64,000 nucleotides of DNA, from NCBI RefSeq assembly GCF_022965805.1, contig NC_133108.1, positions 36,095,361-36,159,360 of the forward strand, in the 5' to 3' direction. This document shows, in pieces, positions 30,433-42,864 of the stretch. A model generated the notes under the pieces. That model saw only the letters and a list, made by a program, of their open reading frames with translations, did no database searches and was not told the DNA's origin. Numbering within the stretch: position 1 is the first letter of the stretch; each line of letters starts with the position of its first letter. The DNA comes from Primulina eburnea. Its lineage: Eukaryota; Streptophyta; Magnoliopsida; Lamiales; Gesneriaceae. The position numbers and the translations under genes were made by a program.

Positions 30433-33400
30433 ATGCGAAGATCACTCGAGTTTAAGCTTGAGCCGTTTGACCCTGAGATAGAACGCACAGCTAGGCGTCG
30501 ATTACAGCAGCAAAGAGCAATGGAAAGAATTGAAGAAGAGCAACACAGGGAGGAGCCAAGGCGTATACCGATGATGGATTATGCACAACCGTCTCTTGAT
30601 GGAGCACGTCCAAGCATCGTGAGACCAGTCATCCGAGCTAACCAGTTTGAGATCAAGCCAGCTATCATTTAGATGATTCAGAACACTGTTCAATTTGGGG
30701 GAAGTGCACTTGACGACCCTAACTCTCATATAGCTGATTTTCTTGAAATTTGCGATACTTTTAAGTTTAATGCTGTGTCTGATGATGCTGTTCGTTTGCG
30801 TTTATTTCCATTTTCACTAAGAGATAAAGCTAAGGCGTGGTTAAACTGTTTGCCTGTAGGGTCTATCACTACATGGGAGGATATGGCGAAGGCATTCCTG
30901 ATCAAGTACTTTCCTCCGTCGAAGACTATGAAGCTGAGAGCCGACATTACTACTTTTGCTCAATATGAGCAAGAGTCACTTTACGAGGCATGGGAGCGCT
31001 ATAAGGACTTGTTGAGGAGATGTCCCCACCACGAGCTACCTCTTGGGTTAGTTGTTCAAACTTTCTACTACGGTCTGCTTACTTCTAACCGTACTATGAT
31101 AGATGTTGCTGCCTGTGGTAACTTACTGAGAAAGACGACTGAGGAAGGATATGAGTTATTAGTGGAGATGGCTGCTAGTAGCTATCAGCCTCAGTCTGAT
31201 AGGCAGAGACGAGGTGCTGGAGTTAATCAAGTTACTGATTTGTCTGCGGTGTCAGCACAGTTAGAGGCTTTGAACAGAAAGATTGATGGGATGAGTGCGA
31301 GTGGACCGGCTATGCGTCTGCAAGAAATTTTCTGTGATAAGTGTGGAGGTGAGCATGACGTGCAGGATTGCCAAGATGGAAATCCATTCTATGTGCCTGA
31401 AGGATCACCGGTAAAACAAGTGGTATTCCAGAACCGTCCAAGAAATGACCCGTATTCAAACACATATAATCCGGGATGGAGGAATCACCCAAACTTTTCA
31501 TGGGGAGGTCAAAACAACCAGAATCGCCAGCAAAGAGGTCCACCATATGGGATGCACCAAGGGTTCAAGCAAGAACCGCCTCGGGAGGAGAAATCTAATT
31601 TAGAGCAAATGATTACTAAATTCATTTCTGCGACGGAGACGAGATTTCAGAACCAGGATGCATCCATAAAGGGGTTAGAGACTCAAATTGGGCAATTGGC
31701 TAAGTTGATTGCTAACAGGGAGCAAGGAGCTTTGCCAAGCAACACGGAAACTAACCCGAAGGAACATGTGAAGGCGGTGGAATTGCGTAGTGGAAGAGCA
31801 CTCGAGTCTAATGAGGAAAGGACCAAGCATGGTGAGGATGAGGTGGAAAATCGAGGAGGTAAGTCTTCTAACTCTACATCTACACCTATTACACAGAATA
31901 AAATTGTTATCCCTCCACCTTTCCCTGCAGCAATGAAGAAAGCTAAATTAGATGCACAATTTGGTAAATTTCTTGAGGTATTCAAAAAACTGCATATTAA
32001 CATTCCTTTTGCTGATGCCTTATTGAATATGCCAAGTTATGCAAAATTCTTGAAAGATATCTTAGCAAATAAGCGGAAGCTAGAAGATCATATGACGGTA
32101 AATTTGACTGAAAATTGCTCCGCTTTAGTTCAAAACAAGATGCCTCCTAAGAAAAAAGATCCAGGGAGTTTCTCTATACCTTGCATTATTGGTGATATTA
32201 ATTTTCATAAAGCTCTATGTGATCTTGGTGCGGGTATTAATTTGATGCCTTTTTCTGTGTTTAGGAGACTAGGATTAGGTGAACCCAAGCCAACTAGGAT
32301 GTCGTTGCAGCTGGCTGACAAATCTGTCAAGTATCCACGTGGGATTGTCGAAGATGTTTTGGTGAAAGTGGATAAGTTCATTTTCCCTGCAGATTTCGTG
32401 ATACTAGACATGGAGGAAGATTTAGAGATGCCTTTAATCCTAGGGAGACCATTTCTGGCTACAGGGAAAGCGCTAATTGATGTGGAAGAGGGGAAGTTGA
32501 GACTGAGAGTTGGAGAAGAAGAAATTATTTCTGATGTTTTCAATACTCTCAAGCACACAATGCACAATGATAGTTGCTTTCGTATTGATGCCTTGGATTC
32601 TATTGTTTGTGATTTTGTGCAGGATGGATTGAAAGAACCATTGGAGGCCACTCTCACTACTGAAAAGCAGGAGGACGAGCTAGACGAGGAAAAGATGGAG
32701 ATGGTAGCTCATTTGAATGCCATTCCACCTTGGAGAAAGCAAGTGAGGCTTAGACTAGAGGAATTGGGAGACCGAAAAGATTTAATGCCTCAGAAGTCAA
32801 GCCTAGAGGAGCCACCTACTTTGGAGCTCAAACCACTACCTCCACATCTCAAGTACGTATATTTAGGAGAAGATAATAAATTGCCTGTTATTATTTCCTC
32901 TTCTTTGACAGATGATATGGAGAGTAAGCTCATGGGAGTCCTTAAGGAGCATAAAGGAGCATTCGCTTGGAAGGTTTCGGACATAAAAGGGATAAGTCCT
33001 TCGATCTGCATGCATAAAATTCTGATGGAAGATAAGTACTCACCTCTAGCACAACCACAAAGGAGACTCAATCCAAAGATGCAAGAGGTAGTAAAAGCTG
33101 AAACAATTAAACTTCTGGATGCAGGTATTATCTATCCTATCTCTGATAGTGCGTGGGTAAGTCCTGTACAATGTGTGCCTAAAAAGGGTGGGATTACTGT
33201 TATTACTAATGAAAAAAATGAGTTGATTCCCACTAGAACTGTTACGGGTTGGCGTGTGTGCATAGATTATAGGAAACTAAATGATGCAACCCGTAAAGAT
33301 CACTTTCCCTTGCCATTTATTGATCAAATGATTGAACGATTAGCAGGTCATGAATTTTACTGCTTTTTAGATGGATACTCGGGATACAATCAAATCACAA

Positions 33401-35715
33401 TTGCACCTGAGGACCAAGAGAAAACTACTTTCACTTGCCCTTACGGTACTTTTGCGTTTAGGCGTATGCCCTTTGGTCTATGCAATGCACCTGCTACATT
33501 TCAAAGATGCATGACCGCTATTTTTCATGACATGATTGAGAATTTCCTTGAAGTTTTTATGGATGATTTCTCCATTTTTGGCTCTTCATTTAAGGAATGT
33601 TTAGAAAATTTGAACTTGGTGCTTATTAGATGTGAAGAGAGCAATTTGGTGTTAAATTGGGAGAAGTGTCATTTCATGGCGCAAGAGGGGATTGTGTTAG
33701 GACACAAGGTATCGGAGAATGGAATCGAAGTCGACAAGGCCAAGGTGGAAGTAATCAAAAATCTACCACCACCGTCATCGATAAAGGGAGTCAAAAGTTT
33801 CTTGGGGCATGCTGGTTTTTATAGGCGTTTTATTAAAGACTTTTCTAAAATTTCTAAGCCCTTGTCCTCTTTATTGATGAAAGATGTTGAGTTTAATTTT
33901 GATTATACTTGTCTGCAGGCATTCGAGATACTCAAGAAGAGTTTGGTGACATCACCTGTTCTGACTGCCCCTGATTGGGAGTTACCGTTTGAGGTGATGT
34001 GCGATGCTAGTGATACAGCTGTTGGTGCGGTGCTGGGTCAAAGGAAGAACAAGGTATTTCATACCATCTACTATGCAAGTAAGACTTTGAATGATGCTCA
34101 ATTGAATTACGCTACGACTGAAAAGGAATTACTTGCTATAGTATTTGCTTTCGAAAAATTTCATTCATAACTTGTTCTGTCTAAAGTAATTGTGTATACA
34201 GATCATTCCGATCTAAAATACTTGCTTGCTAAGAAAGATGCGAAACCTAGGCTAATTAGGTGGATTTTACTATTGCAAGAATTTGATCTCGAAATTCGAG
34301 ATAAAAAGGGTGTAGAAAATGTAGTTGCTGATCATCTGTCTAGGCTTGAGGATGTTAGAACTAATGGCGTCAATGATGATATAGATGACTGGTTTCCTGA
34401 TGAGCAGTTGCTTGAGGTAAATGCGTGCCCTTGGTATGCCGATTTTGCAAATTTTCTTGTCACTGGCACACCTCCCCCTAATTTATCGTTTCACCAAAGA
34501 AAGAAATTCTTTTCTGACGTGAAATATTATTTTTGGGAGGAACCGTTTTTGTTTAAAATCTGTGCAGATGCCATGATAAGGAGATGTGTAGCGGAGGAGG
34601 AAACCAATCAAATTCTGAACCACTGCCATGACCGTGAGGTAGGTGGTCACTTTGGACCCATACGGACGGCATCTAAGGTACTTGAATGCGGCTTCTATTG
34701 GCCCACTCTTTTTAAGGATGCTCGTTTGTATGTTCTCAATTGTGATAGATGCCAACGCACAGGTAATATTTCCAACCGTCATGAGATGCCTTTGAATAAT
34801 ATTATTGAGTGTGAAATATTTGATTTGTGGGGGATTGATTTTATGGGTCCTTTTCCTGCGTCTTTTGCAAAGAAATTTATTTTGGTGGCAGTGTTGTATG
34901 TGTCGAAATGGGTGGAAGCAGAGGCTTGTGCCACGAATGATGCACAAGTGGTGTTAGAATTTTTGAAGAAACACATTTTTAATCGATTCGGTACACCACG
35001 TGCAATCATAAGTGATGGTGGCACCCATTTTTGCAACAAAATTTTTGATAAACTGCTGGGCAAATATGGTGTCACCCACAAGGTTTCCACTCCATACCAT
35101 CCCCAAACTAGTGGACAAGTTGAAGTGTCCAATCGAGAGATTAAGAGGATTCTAGAGAAGACGGTCAATGTGAATAGGAAGGACTGGTCCGTTCGGTTAG
35201 ATGATGCTTTGTGGGCTTATCGTACTGCTTTTAAAACACCTATAGGCACTACACCATATAGGTTGCTTTTTGGTAAAGCATGTCATCTACCAGTAGAATT
35301 AGAGCATAGAGCATATTGGGCGACCAAAGCACTAAACTTTGATTTTGCTCTTGCAGGTGAGAAACGATTGCTGCAGTTGAATCAGTTGGATGAGTTTCGA
35401 GGAAAAGCTTATGATCTGGCACTATCTTACAAGGAACGCACCAAATGAGCCCATGATAAACACATCGTACGAAGGGAATTTCAAGTGGGTGAGGCGGTGT
35501 TGTTATACAATTCTCGCTTACGCCTCTTTCCGGGCAAGCTAAAGTCAAGGTGGTCAGGACCTTTCACTATAGCCCAGGTGTTCCCATCAGGTGCAGTGGT
35601 ATTGCATGATGGCAAGGAGGGGACGTTCACTGTGAACGCTCAAAGACTGAAGCATTATATTGGTGGCACATTTGAGCCACAAATTGGAGTCACTCGGCTC
35701 CATGACAGTCATTAA
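30433..35715 (+). pseudogene. Element C gag-pol: gag, protease, RT, RNase H, integrase in one frame
   Basis: One frame of 1,761 codons from ATG 30433 to TAA 35713, with in-frame stops only at TAG 30670-30672, TAA 34168-34170 and TGA 35446-35448. Gag has LRDKAKAWLNCLPVGSITTW, a knuckle CDKCGGEHDVQDC near 31335 and NPGWRNHPNFSWGG. Protease has LCDLGAGINLMPFSVFRRL near 32220 and LILGRPFLAT near 32440. RT has CIDYRKLNDATRKDHFPLPF, FRRMPFGLCNAPATFQRC and catalytic FMDD near 33560. RNase H has MCDASDTAVGAVLGQ and, after the [15 protein letters not shown]. Integrase has the HHCC zinc region ending CDRCQRTG near 34745, then D in [10 protein letters not shown] in ISDGGTHF and E in the [17 protein letters not shown] block. 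At 30670 F has CAA, so this stop is a recent point change. The TSD and near-identical LTRs agree with a young copy. Confidence 0.93.
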
Positions 35716-36481
35716 GGACATGGGTGACAAGTCGAGCTCTAGACTGTAAATTGAGAACTGCTTCTTCTCCTTTTTATTCTTTTTCCTTTATTCCTTAATC
35801 GTATCATTTGCATTTAGGTAGTTGCATGGCATGTCATTCATTGTTTTTATTTATTTTTTTTCGAGAGTATCTCGCTAGGGCGGTCAAAACCGACCGCCCC
35901 AGCGAGCCGTCGTTTTCTAAAAAAATTTTTTCACCGAAAATTCCTCGCTAGGGCGGCTACTTTTGACCGCCCTAGCGAGACGTCGTTTTTTTTAAAAAAA
36001 ATTTTTCATCGAATATACCTCGCTAGGGCGGTCACTTTTGACCGCCCCCGCGAGCACTCATAGATTTTAAATTTTTCTTGGTGAGAACCCCTCGCTAGGG
36101 CGGTCAAAACTGACCGCTCCAGCGAGCACGCGTATGAAAAAATAATTGGTCACCGCAAACCACTCGCTAGGGCGGACACTTTTGACCGCCCTAGCGAGTC
36201 GCGCAGACTATAAAAAAATATTTTCTCCTCTTTCTTCCCCACTTCGAACCCTACCCCTTTCCTCTCCAATAATCGGCGCCTCCTCCATCTTTTAAGCTCA
36301 AATCTTCTTATTTTGTGATATTTTCAGGAAAAGACTCGATCTTGGACGCTACACTCCACCGGGACGCGTTTACACTACAATTTCTTCTACTCCGGTCATC
36401 TTCCAAGGATTCCGGCGAGCTTCTCCGGCGAACTTCGAAAATTTTCCGGCGACTTCAGACTCTTTGCACTCCCATCTCGAC
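35716..36481 (+). repeat. Spacer between pol and ORF3 with five C-type hairpins
   Basis: Five hairpins of the LTR type (arms ctcgctagggcgg / ccgccc[c/t]agcgag) lie at 35871-35906, 35944-35979, 36019-36054, 36091-36126 and 36163-36198. Starts are 72-75 bases apart, the same period as in the LTR. Loops vary (AAAACC, TACTTT and others) while stems are kept; unit two has a fully paired tagcgag arm. The stretch between the hairpins is T/A-rich. The part after 36200 may be the leader of ORF3. No coding sequence seen. Confidence 0.92.
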
Positions 36482-37603
36482 ATGGCACCTAAACGGTCTA
36501 AGGTAACTCACGGTGCCTCTAGTTCTCGTTCGACTCCGTCTAATTTTGTTAATGAGAAAGCTCGGGAGCGGTTTGAGCATGCTAAACTCCATAGAAAACC
36601 AATCCCTGAGCGGGGGTTTACTACATCTGTTATTCGTTATTTTCCGGAGGTCTTAGTAGAGGGACGAGGGTGGAGTAATTTTTTAGCACAACCGAATGCC
36701 GCGGTGGTTCCGGTTGTGCGTGAGTTCTATGCCAATGCTCCGGAGGGGAGTGAGCATAAGGCATCTGTGCTGGGGCGTCTAGTCCCGTATGATTCGAGAA
36801 CTATCAATGACTTGCTGGGTGTACCGTCGGTGGATGACTCTGAGTTTCAGGCGTGGGTGCTCAACCCGGACTATGATTTGATTATTCGCACGCTCTGCTA
36901 TCCGGGCACCACGTGGAAACAATCGGGGACATATACGGTTTTTCTTGAAAAATTTTTGAGAGTGGACGCGGCAATGTGGTATGCGTTTCTATCTAAGAGA
37001 TTGATGCCGGTCGGGCATACGAGTGATGTCCAGCGTGAGCGAGCGGTTGTTCTGTATGCCATCCAGACTGGGATGGCGATTGATGTGGGCAGACTCATCT
37101 TTGGACAGCTCAACATGTGCATCAACAGCAGCAATTTGGCGTTTTATTTTCCGACGATCGTGTCTGAGCTATGTGCCCGAGCGGGGGTGATATTTGCCGA
37201 TGATGATGAGTGGCTACCACCGATGAGAGCTATTGATGACGCTCTTTATTGATCCAAGAGGGAGAAGAGACAGGCAGAGCTGCCCGAGGATGTATTTTTC
37301 GAGTATGGGGGAGCAGCACAGCCACCTCCGCAGCCACGCCGCCATGCAATGCGAGATCGCATCAACGAATTGGGCGCTTGGGCCACTTATCAGACTGAGT
37401 ATCAGACCGTCAATCAAGCTCATATTCAGAACGTCGAGTACTTGGTACAGGGGATCTCCACGCATTTGGGCATCGACACATCCGGCCGGCCACCTGTACC
37501 CGCATACCCGCCACCCTTCCAGTTTCAGTATCATTATCCTATACCCCCAGCTGCTGACGAGGGAGTTGCACCGCCTGAGCATGACGAGGAGGAGGATTTC
37601 TGA
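36482..37603 (+). pseudogene. Element C ORF3 (Athila env-like / plant transposon protein)
   Basis: 374 codons from ATG 36482 (catggcacc context), interrupted once by TGA at 37250-37252; the same frame then continues to TGA 37601. It begins MAPKRSKVTHGASSSRST. The body has the pattern ERGF...FYANAPEG...VLGRLVPYDSRTINDLLGVP, known from the ORF that follows pol in Athila elements and from many plant 'putative transposon proteins'. The C-terminal part after the stop is rich in Q, P and Y and ends in an acidic tail (EHDEEEDF). I see no signal peptide or membrane helix, so an envelope function is not supported. In-frame readthrough or a recent mutation could explain the single stop. The upstream hairpin array may mark its promoter or leader. 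Confidence 0.8.
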
Positions 37604-38852
37604 TCAGGGGAGTTTACTGTTTTTTATTCATTCTGTCGTTGCATTTGCATTCATGAGTTTTTTTTTTAGTTTTTAGTGTTTGTTTCGTTTTGTGCATTGG
37701 GGACATTGCACAACTCTAGTATGAGGGGGTGGGTAGATTGTTTTGGTTGTTTAGTTAATTGGTTATTGTTTTGATTGTTTAGTTAATTGGTTTAGTTTTG
37801 TTGATTTCCTTTGTTGGGTGTCGTTTATGGTGAGAAGACATCGTTTATGAGCCAATGATGATTTGAATTGATAGTTTACAAAAGAGTTGATTGGGTCATG
37901 TCGTGAATGATACTCTTGATTGTTAAAGCATGAATTTTGGTACAAAATTTGAACCTTTTGAGCACACATGTGTGGGGACTAGAACTTTGTAGGAATAATG
38001 GTGAAATTTGAAAATTTGTGTGGTTAACTTGAACGGCACCATTTATGAGTTGATTTGGCATGTAAACCCGTGAAAACAAGTCGCTAATTGGGACCTTGAA
38101 TGAGAAAATTTGATTTGCCTTGAACTTTACATTTACCTCTTTTCCATTGCACTGAATTACAATGTCATACTCCTAACCAGCCGTGATCCAAAGTATTATA
38201 TTCTTAGCCTAGGGAGTACATGTGTGAAAATTGTGCAATTAAAAAAAAAACAAACAGAAAAAGAAAAAAGAAGGAGATGTAAGGTGAGGGGGAGCCGAAA
38301 TAAAAGGAATGAAATTCTATTCCTAGGCTAAAAGTTGGAGATGTAAGGATACGAGGGAAGTCAGACGAAAAGTCTTGACGATTGCACAATGAAAATGATC
38401 GGTGTACTCCCAACTTTTAGCCACTTGAGCTCATTTTCCTTCTTTTCGACACCCTTATCTGTACTTAAAAGCTGAATAAAGTTCAATTTGTGGCTAGTGA
38501 TGAATGGACACGGGGATGCATGCTAGTGAGACTTGTATTGAAGTGTTAATTGAGTGATTCGCATGATTTGATAATTGATCTATTTGAAGTACGAATGACT
38601 AGACCCATCATGACACACACACACGTTCAAATTAGTGTCGAAATTTATGTGTAGATGAGAATGAGTATTCGGTTGCGATTTGACTTGATTGGTTATGGGA
38701 AAGTAAACTGAGGCATGAACATAAACGTTGTTAACTGACCATTGACACTTACTCGTGTTAGTTTTTTTCTTGGTTGAGTTTTCTTTTTGTGTTTGTTGAG
38801 TTTGTTAGAATCTCGTGCTTTAACCTATTTTACTCGAGGGCGAGCAAAAGGT
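37604..38852 (+). other. Element C 3' non-coding region
   Basis: About 1.25 kb between ORF3 and the purine tract with no credible ORF. At 37717-37730 it carries tagtatgagggggt, an exact copy of the purine tract before the 3' LTR. At 38212-38422 it holds nested inverted repeats: gggagtaca (38212) with tgtactccc (38403), attgtgcaat (38230) with attgcacaat (38381), and ggctaaaagttgg (38326) with ccaacttttagcc (38410). Confidence 0.8.
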
Positions 38853-38866
38853 TAGTATGAGGGGGT
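38853..38866 (+). other. Polypurine tract of element C
   Basis: tagtatgagggggt immediately precedes the 3' LTR start TGATAGG at 38867. Confidence 0.9.
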
Positions 38867-40342
38867 TGATAGGACTCGTTTTTACGTGTTTTTAGTGTTG
38901 TTTTCGAGTCGCATTCATGCATCATATTAGTTTGTTTTAGTTTAATTTAGCATTTTTCTATCATTATTTAGCATATGGCTGATCTCGTGTGTTTTGTGGT
39001 TGTTTTGTAGGAATTGGACCGAAAAGTGGGATTTTATTGGGCAAAGCAGCGAAGAGATCTCGCTAGGGCGGTCAAAAGTGTCCGCCCCAGCGAGCATTTT
39101 AATTTGGTCGAGTAGTTGATGCGCGAGTGTCTCGCTAGGGGGGTCAAAAGTGACCTCCCCAGCGAGAATGTTGGTCTAGCTGAGGAGTTTTTGCGTGAAC
39201 CTCTCGCTAGGGCGGTCAAAAGTGACCGCCCCAGCGAGACCATGGACATAGCCGATGATTTTAATTCGAGAACCACTCGCCCCAGCGGTCAAAAGTGCTC
39301 GCCCTAGCGAGCGACGAGATCCAAGAAGATTTGTTTCCAAGTTTTGTGGACTCTATTCTACACCATAGACCTAATACACGAGAGAGGCGGCGTTTTGGGC
39401 GATTTTTCATCACTTTCATCAGATTTCTTGGAGAAAAGGCTAGGAGCAAGGGAGATTTTGAAGACTTCGAGATTTCCACGCGTCGTGGCCGTCATCCGTC
39501 GTCATCTTTAGTATTTTCATTATTCAGTTTTTAATTCTTAGATTGTTGCTTTGTTATTATGAATTTTAGTGGCTAAACTCTAGATTTGTTGGGATTTGAG
39601 GGGATCCTACCCCGTACTCGCTGTTTAACATTATTGCTCGACGTTTCTATGAGTGATTTGTTTATGCTTTTGTGCTTTCTTATTTCAATTGAAGTTTAGC
39701 TAACTTCCTTTGATTATTTCATGTTGTCGATGATTTCGATAGAATAATTGACAATAGGATGGAATAGTATAGATCACGGATTTACAATTTTAGTAGATAT
39801 ACGGAATTGGATACGTGTCGATAGTGATAATTCACCCGGATGAAAGCTAGTGGATTCCATAGAACGTAATGTAATCGTGAACTGTTAAATAATTGAGGAT
39901 ACTTGATTACTGCATGTTTATGATTAGTATTAATATAGCTCGACAGAGTATATTAATTAGTTTAGGGAATTCCGTCGAATGCACGAGTAAAAGTCGAGTA
40001 TAATTGTTTGAACACGAGCGGTAGGTGAACTGATAATTCCCAACAAATTCGTTTCTCATTTGATTTTCATCCAATTTAATCATTGATTTCTTGGTTACGT
40101 TTTCTTGCATTTTAATTATTTTAGTTATTAAATTCACTTTAGTTTAATCACCAACTCAATCTATCGTTGCTAAAGAAATTTACTTGAAAATAAATATATT
40201 GTAACGCAGTCCTTGTGGAACGATACTCGTATTCACTTACGTTTATTATAACTTGACTATCGTGCACTTGCGATATTTAAATCGAGCTTTTAATTATACA
40301 ACAAATTTTGGGACTATTCACTGTGCAAGTTTTGCTCGATCA
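38867..40342 (+). repeat. Element C 3' LTR
   Basis: 1476 bp, no length change from the 5' copy, 14 substitutions by eye. The second hairpin (39131-39166) has G for C in the left arm and T for G in the right arm at paired positions 11 and 26. Followed by TSD TTGTT and the resumed RNase H of E. Confidence 0.96.
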
Positions 40343-41725
40343 TTGTTCCGTTGAGACGTATTCTAATCTGATGTTCTTCTTCAGTGCATGATCTCTGATG
40401 AAATGATGTCTGACATCTATATGCTTAGTCCTGGAGTGAAGAACTGGATTATATGTAATAGCAATTGTACTCGTGTTGTCACAGAATATTGGTGATTCCT
40501 TTGCATCAACACCATAATCTTTCAGTTGTTGCTGAATCCAGAGTAGTTGGGCACAGCAGCTTCCAGCAGCAAGATATTCTGCTTCAGTTGTGGAAGTTGC
40601 TATGGATGTTTGCTTTTTACTAAACCAAGAGATCAGTCTGTCTCCAAGAAACTGACATGATCCACTTGTACTTTTACGATCAAGCTTGCATCCTGCATAA
40701 TCTGCATCTGAATAGCCAACTAAATTGAAAGATGAGTCTTTAGAGTACCATAATCCAACATTTTCCGTGCCTTTAAGATATCTCAAGATACGTTTGGCCG
40801 CGGAAAAATGTGATTGCTTAGGATTAACTTGAAATCTTGCACATATACATACAACAAACATAATATCAGGGCGACTAGCAGTTAGGTACAATAAAGAACC
40901 TATTAAACCTCTGTATAATGTCGTCTCAACTGATATTCCCCCTTGATCAGTGTCTAATTTAACTGATGAGCTCATTGGAGTGCTTGCTGCTGAACAAGAT
41001 TCCATGCCAAATTTTCTTAGCAATTCCTTGGTATATTTGGTTTGACTGATAAATGTTCCTGAATCCAGTTGCTTCACTTGTAAACCAAGAAAGAATGTCA
41101 GCTCACCCATCATGCTCATCTCGAACTTATCCTGCATCAACTTAGAAAATATCTTGCATAATTTGGGGTTAGTTGACCCAAAAATAATATCATCAACGTA
41201 AATTTGAACAAGTAAGATATGATCATTTTTCGAAAATTTAAACAAAGTATTATCAACTGATCCAACAGAAAAATCATGATCAGTTAAAAATTTTGAGAGG
41301 GTTTCATACCAAGCTCGTGGAGCTTGTTTGAGACCATATAACGCTTTGTTCAAATAATAAACATGATCAGGGAAATTATGATTGACAAAACCTGGAGGTT
41401 GTTCAACGTAGACTTCTTCTTGCAATTGGCCATTTAGAAATGCACTTTTCACATCCATTTGATAGACTTTAAAGTTTTTGAAGGATGCATAGGCAAGAAA
41501 TATTCTGATTGCCTCCAGTCTTGCAACTGGTGCATATGTTTCATCATAATCAATTCCTTCTTCTTGTCTATACCCTTGTGCCACTAGCCTTGCTTTGTTG
41601 CGCACAACTGAACCATCTTCGTTCAGTTTGTTTCTGTACACCCATTTTGTACCTATAACAGTTTTAGAAACTGGTCTTGGAACTAAGTTCCAGACATTGT
41701 TATGAACAAACTGATTTAGCTCTTC
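40343..41725 (-). pseudogene. Element E reverse transcriptase and RNase H
   Basis: Open minus-strand frame directly downstream of a TAA at 41726-41728. Copia-type RT motifs: [51 protein letters not shown], catalytic YVDDIIFGS near 41195, [10 protein letters not shown]. RNase H motifs: [19 protein letters not shown] near 40700, [12 protein letters not shown] near 40590, and the domain end [16 protein letters not shown]. The frame is cut by element C after EYVSTEQ; the last ~50 codons are at 28671-28828. Within this stretch no stop is present, so all RT catalytic residues could be translated if initiation or readthrough allowed it. Confidence 0.93.
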
Positions 41726-42864
41726 TTACATTGCATTAATCCAGTTAGGATCAGCAAGAGCTTCGGCAGTTTTTGTTGGTTCAATTTGAGATACAAAAGC
41801 TGAATGAATAAATAAATTGAGCATCTGATTTCTTGTTCTTACTTTATTAGATGGGTTACCTATTACCAGTTCTGGAGGATGTGATTTCTTCCATCTAAGT
41901 TCAGCATTTGTTGCTTCACAGCCAGCAAATTCTTCGTTAGGTAACTGAATGTTCTCAGTTTCAGTTGGAGATGATTCAGTTGTTAATTGATTTTCATTAG
42001 TTTGCTCCACTAACTGATTGTCAAGATTTGCTTCCAATTCAGCTGGTTGATCCAATATCTCAGGTTCAGGTGTATGAAAGATATTCTGATTATTACGACT
42101 TTCGTCTGAGTCATTATCTTCCAGACTGATATCTGTGAATCGATCAGCTAGCTCAACTTGATCAGTTGGCTTATCGATTAGTGCAGTTTCATCAAAATCA
42201 ACATGTGTAGATTCTTCAACATTCAAGGTTTTCTTATTAAATACTCTGTAAGCTATGCTAACTGATGAATATCCAAGGAATATTCCTTCTTCAGATTTGA
42301 CATCGAATGCTTTTAGATAATTTTTACCATTGTTATGAATAAAACATCTACAGCCAAATATTTTGAAGTAAGTGATTATGATTTTTCTTCCATGCCAGAT
42401 CTCATATGGTGTTTTCATGTGATTTTTATTAATCATTGATCTGTTCTGAGTGTAGCATGCAGTGTTTACTGCTTCTGCCCAAAATCTTTGAGAAATACCT
42501 GAATCAGCAAGCATTGTTCTAGCAGCTTCTTTAAGAGTCCGATTCCTTCTCTCAGCTACACCGTTTTGCTGAGGTGTTCTTGCTGCTGAGAACTCATGCT
42601 TGATTCCAGTATTTTCTAAAAAGTTTGAAAGTGTTTGATTGAAGAATTCAGTTCCCCGATCAGATCTGATTCGATCAATCCCAACTGATTTTTCATTTAA
42701 AAGTCTTTTGAAGAGTTTAATCAGTTGTGCAGCAGTATGGTCTTTGGATTTGAGAAATATAACCCAAGTAAATCTTGAAAAGTCATCTACAACCACCAAG
42801 GTGTATTTCATTCCCCCTAAGCTCATGACTGGTATTGGACCATAGAGATCCATGTGCAATAATT
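41726..42864 (-). pseudogene. Element E integrase
   Basis: Same frame as the RT, separated from it by TAA at 41726-41728 where CAA would be expected. Core motifs: HMDLYGPIP, D in VVVDDFSRFTWVIFLKSKD, D in IRSDRGTEF, E in PQQNGVAERRNRTLKEAART, then MKTPYEIWHGRK and FGCRCFIHNN. The variable C-terminal region is rich in N, E and Q (LDNQLVEQTNENQL). The catalytic triad D-D-E is complete. The zinc-binding start is in another frame (see next upstream entry). Confidence 0.92.

Larger units (their letters stand above)
28829..40342 (+). mobile_element. Element C: nearly intact Athila-like Ty3/gypsy element
   Basis: 11,514 bp with two LTRs of exactly 1476 bp, TSD TTGTT (28824-28828, 40343-40347) in element E. 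Order: 5' LTR, tRNA-Asp primer site, gag-pol in one frame (30433-35715), a hairpin array, ORF3/env-like gene (36482-37603), about 1.2 kb non-coding, purine tract, 3' LTR. I count 14 substitutions between the LTRs (about 1%), so the insertion is recent. Only four premature stops and no frameshift are visible in the genes. Confidence 0.96.

Noticed and set aside
34483..35168. Long minus-strand ORFs opposite C pol
   Set aside because: They mirror a conserved sense reading frame and have no promoter or similarity of their own, unlike the antisense ORFs in E.
35871..36198. Regularly spaced repeats resembling a CRISPR array
   Set aside because: The genome is a plant, spacers are related AT-rich sequence, there are no cas genes, and the units also occur in the element's LTR.
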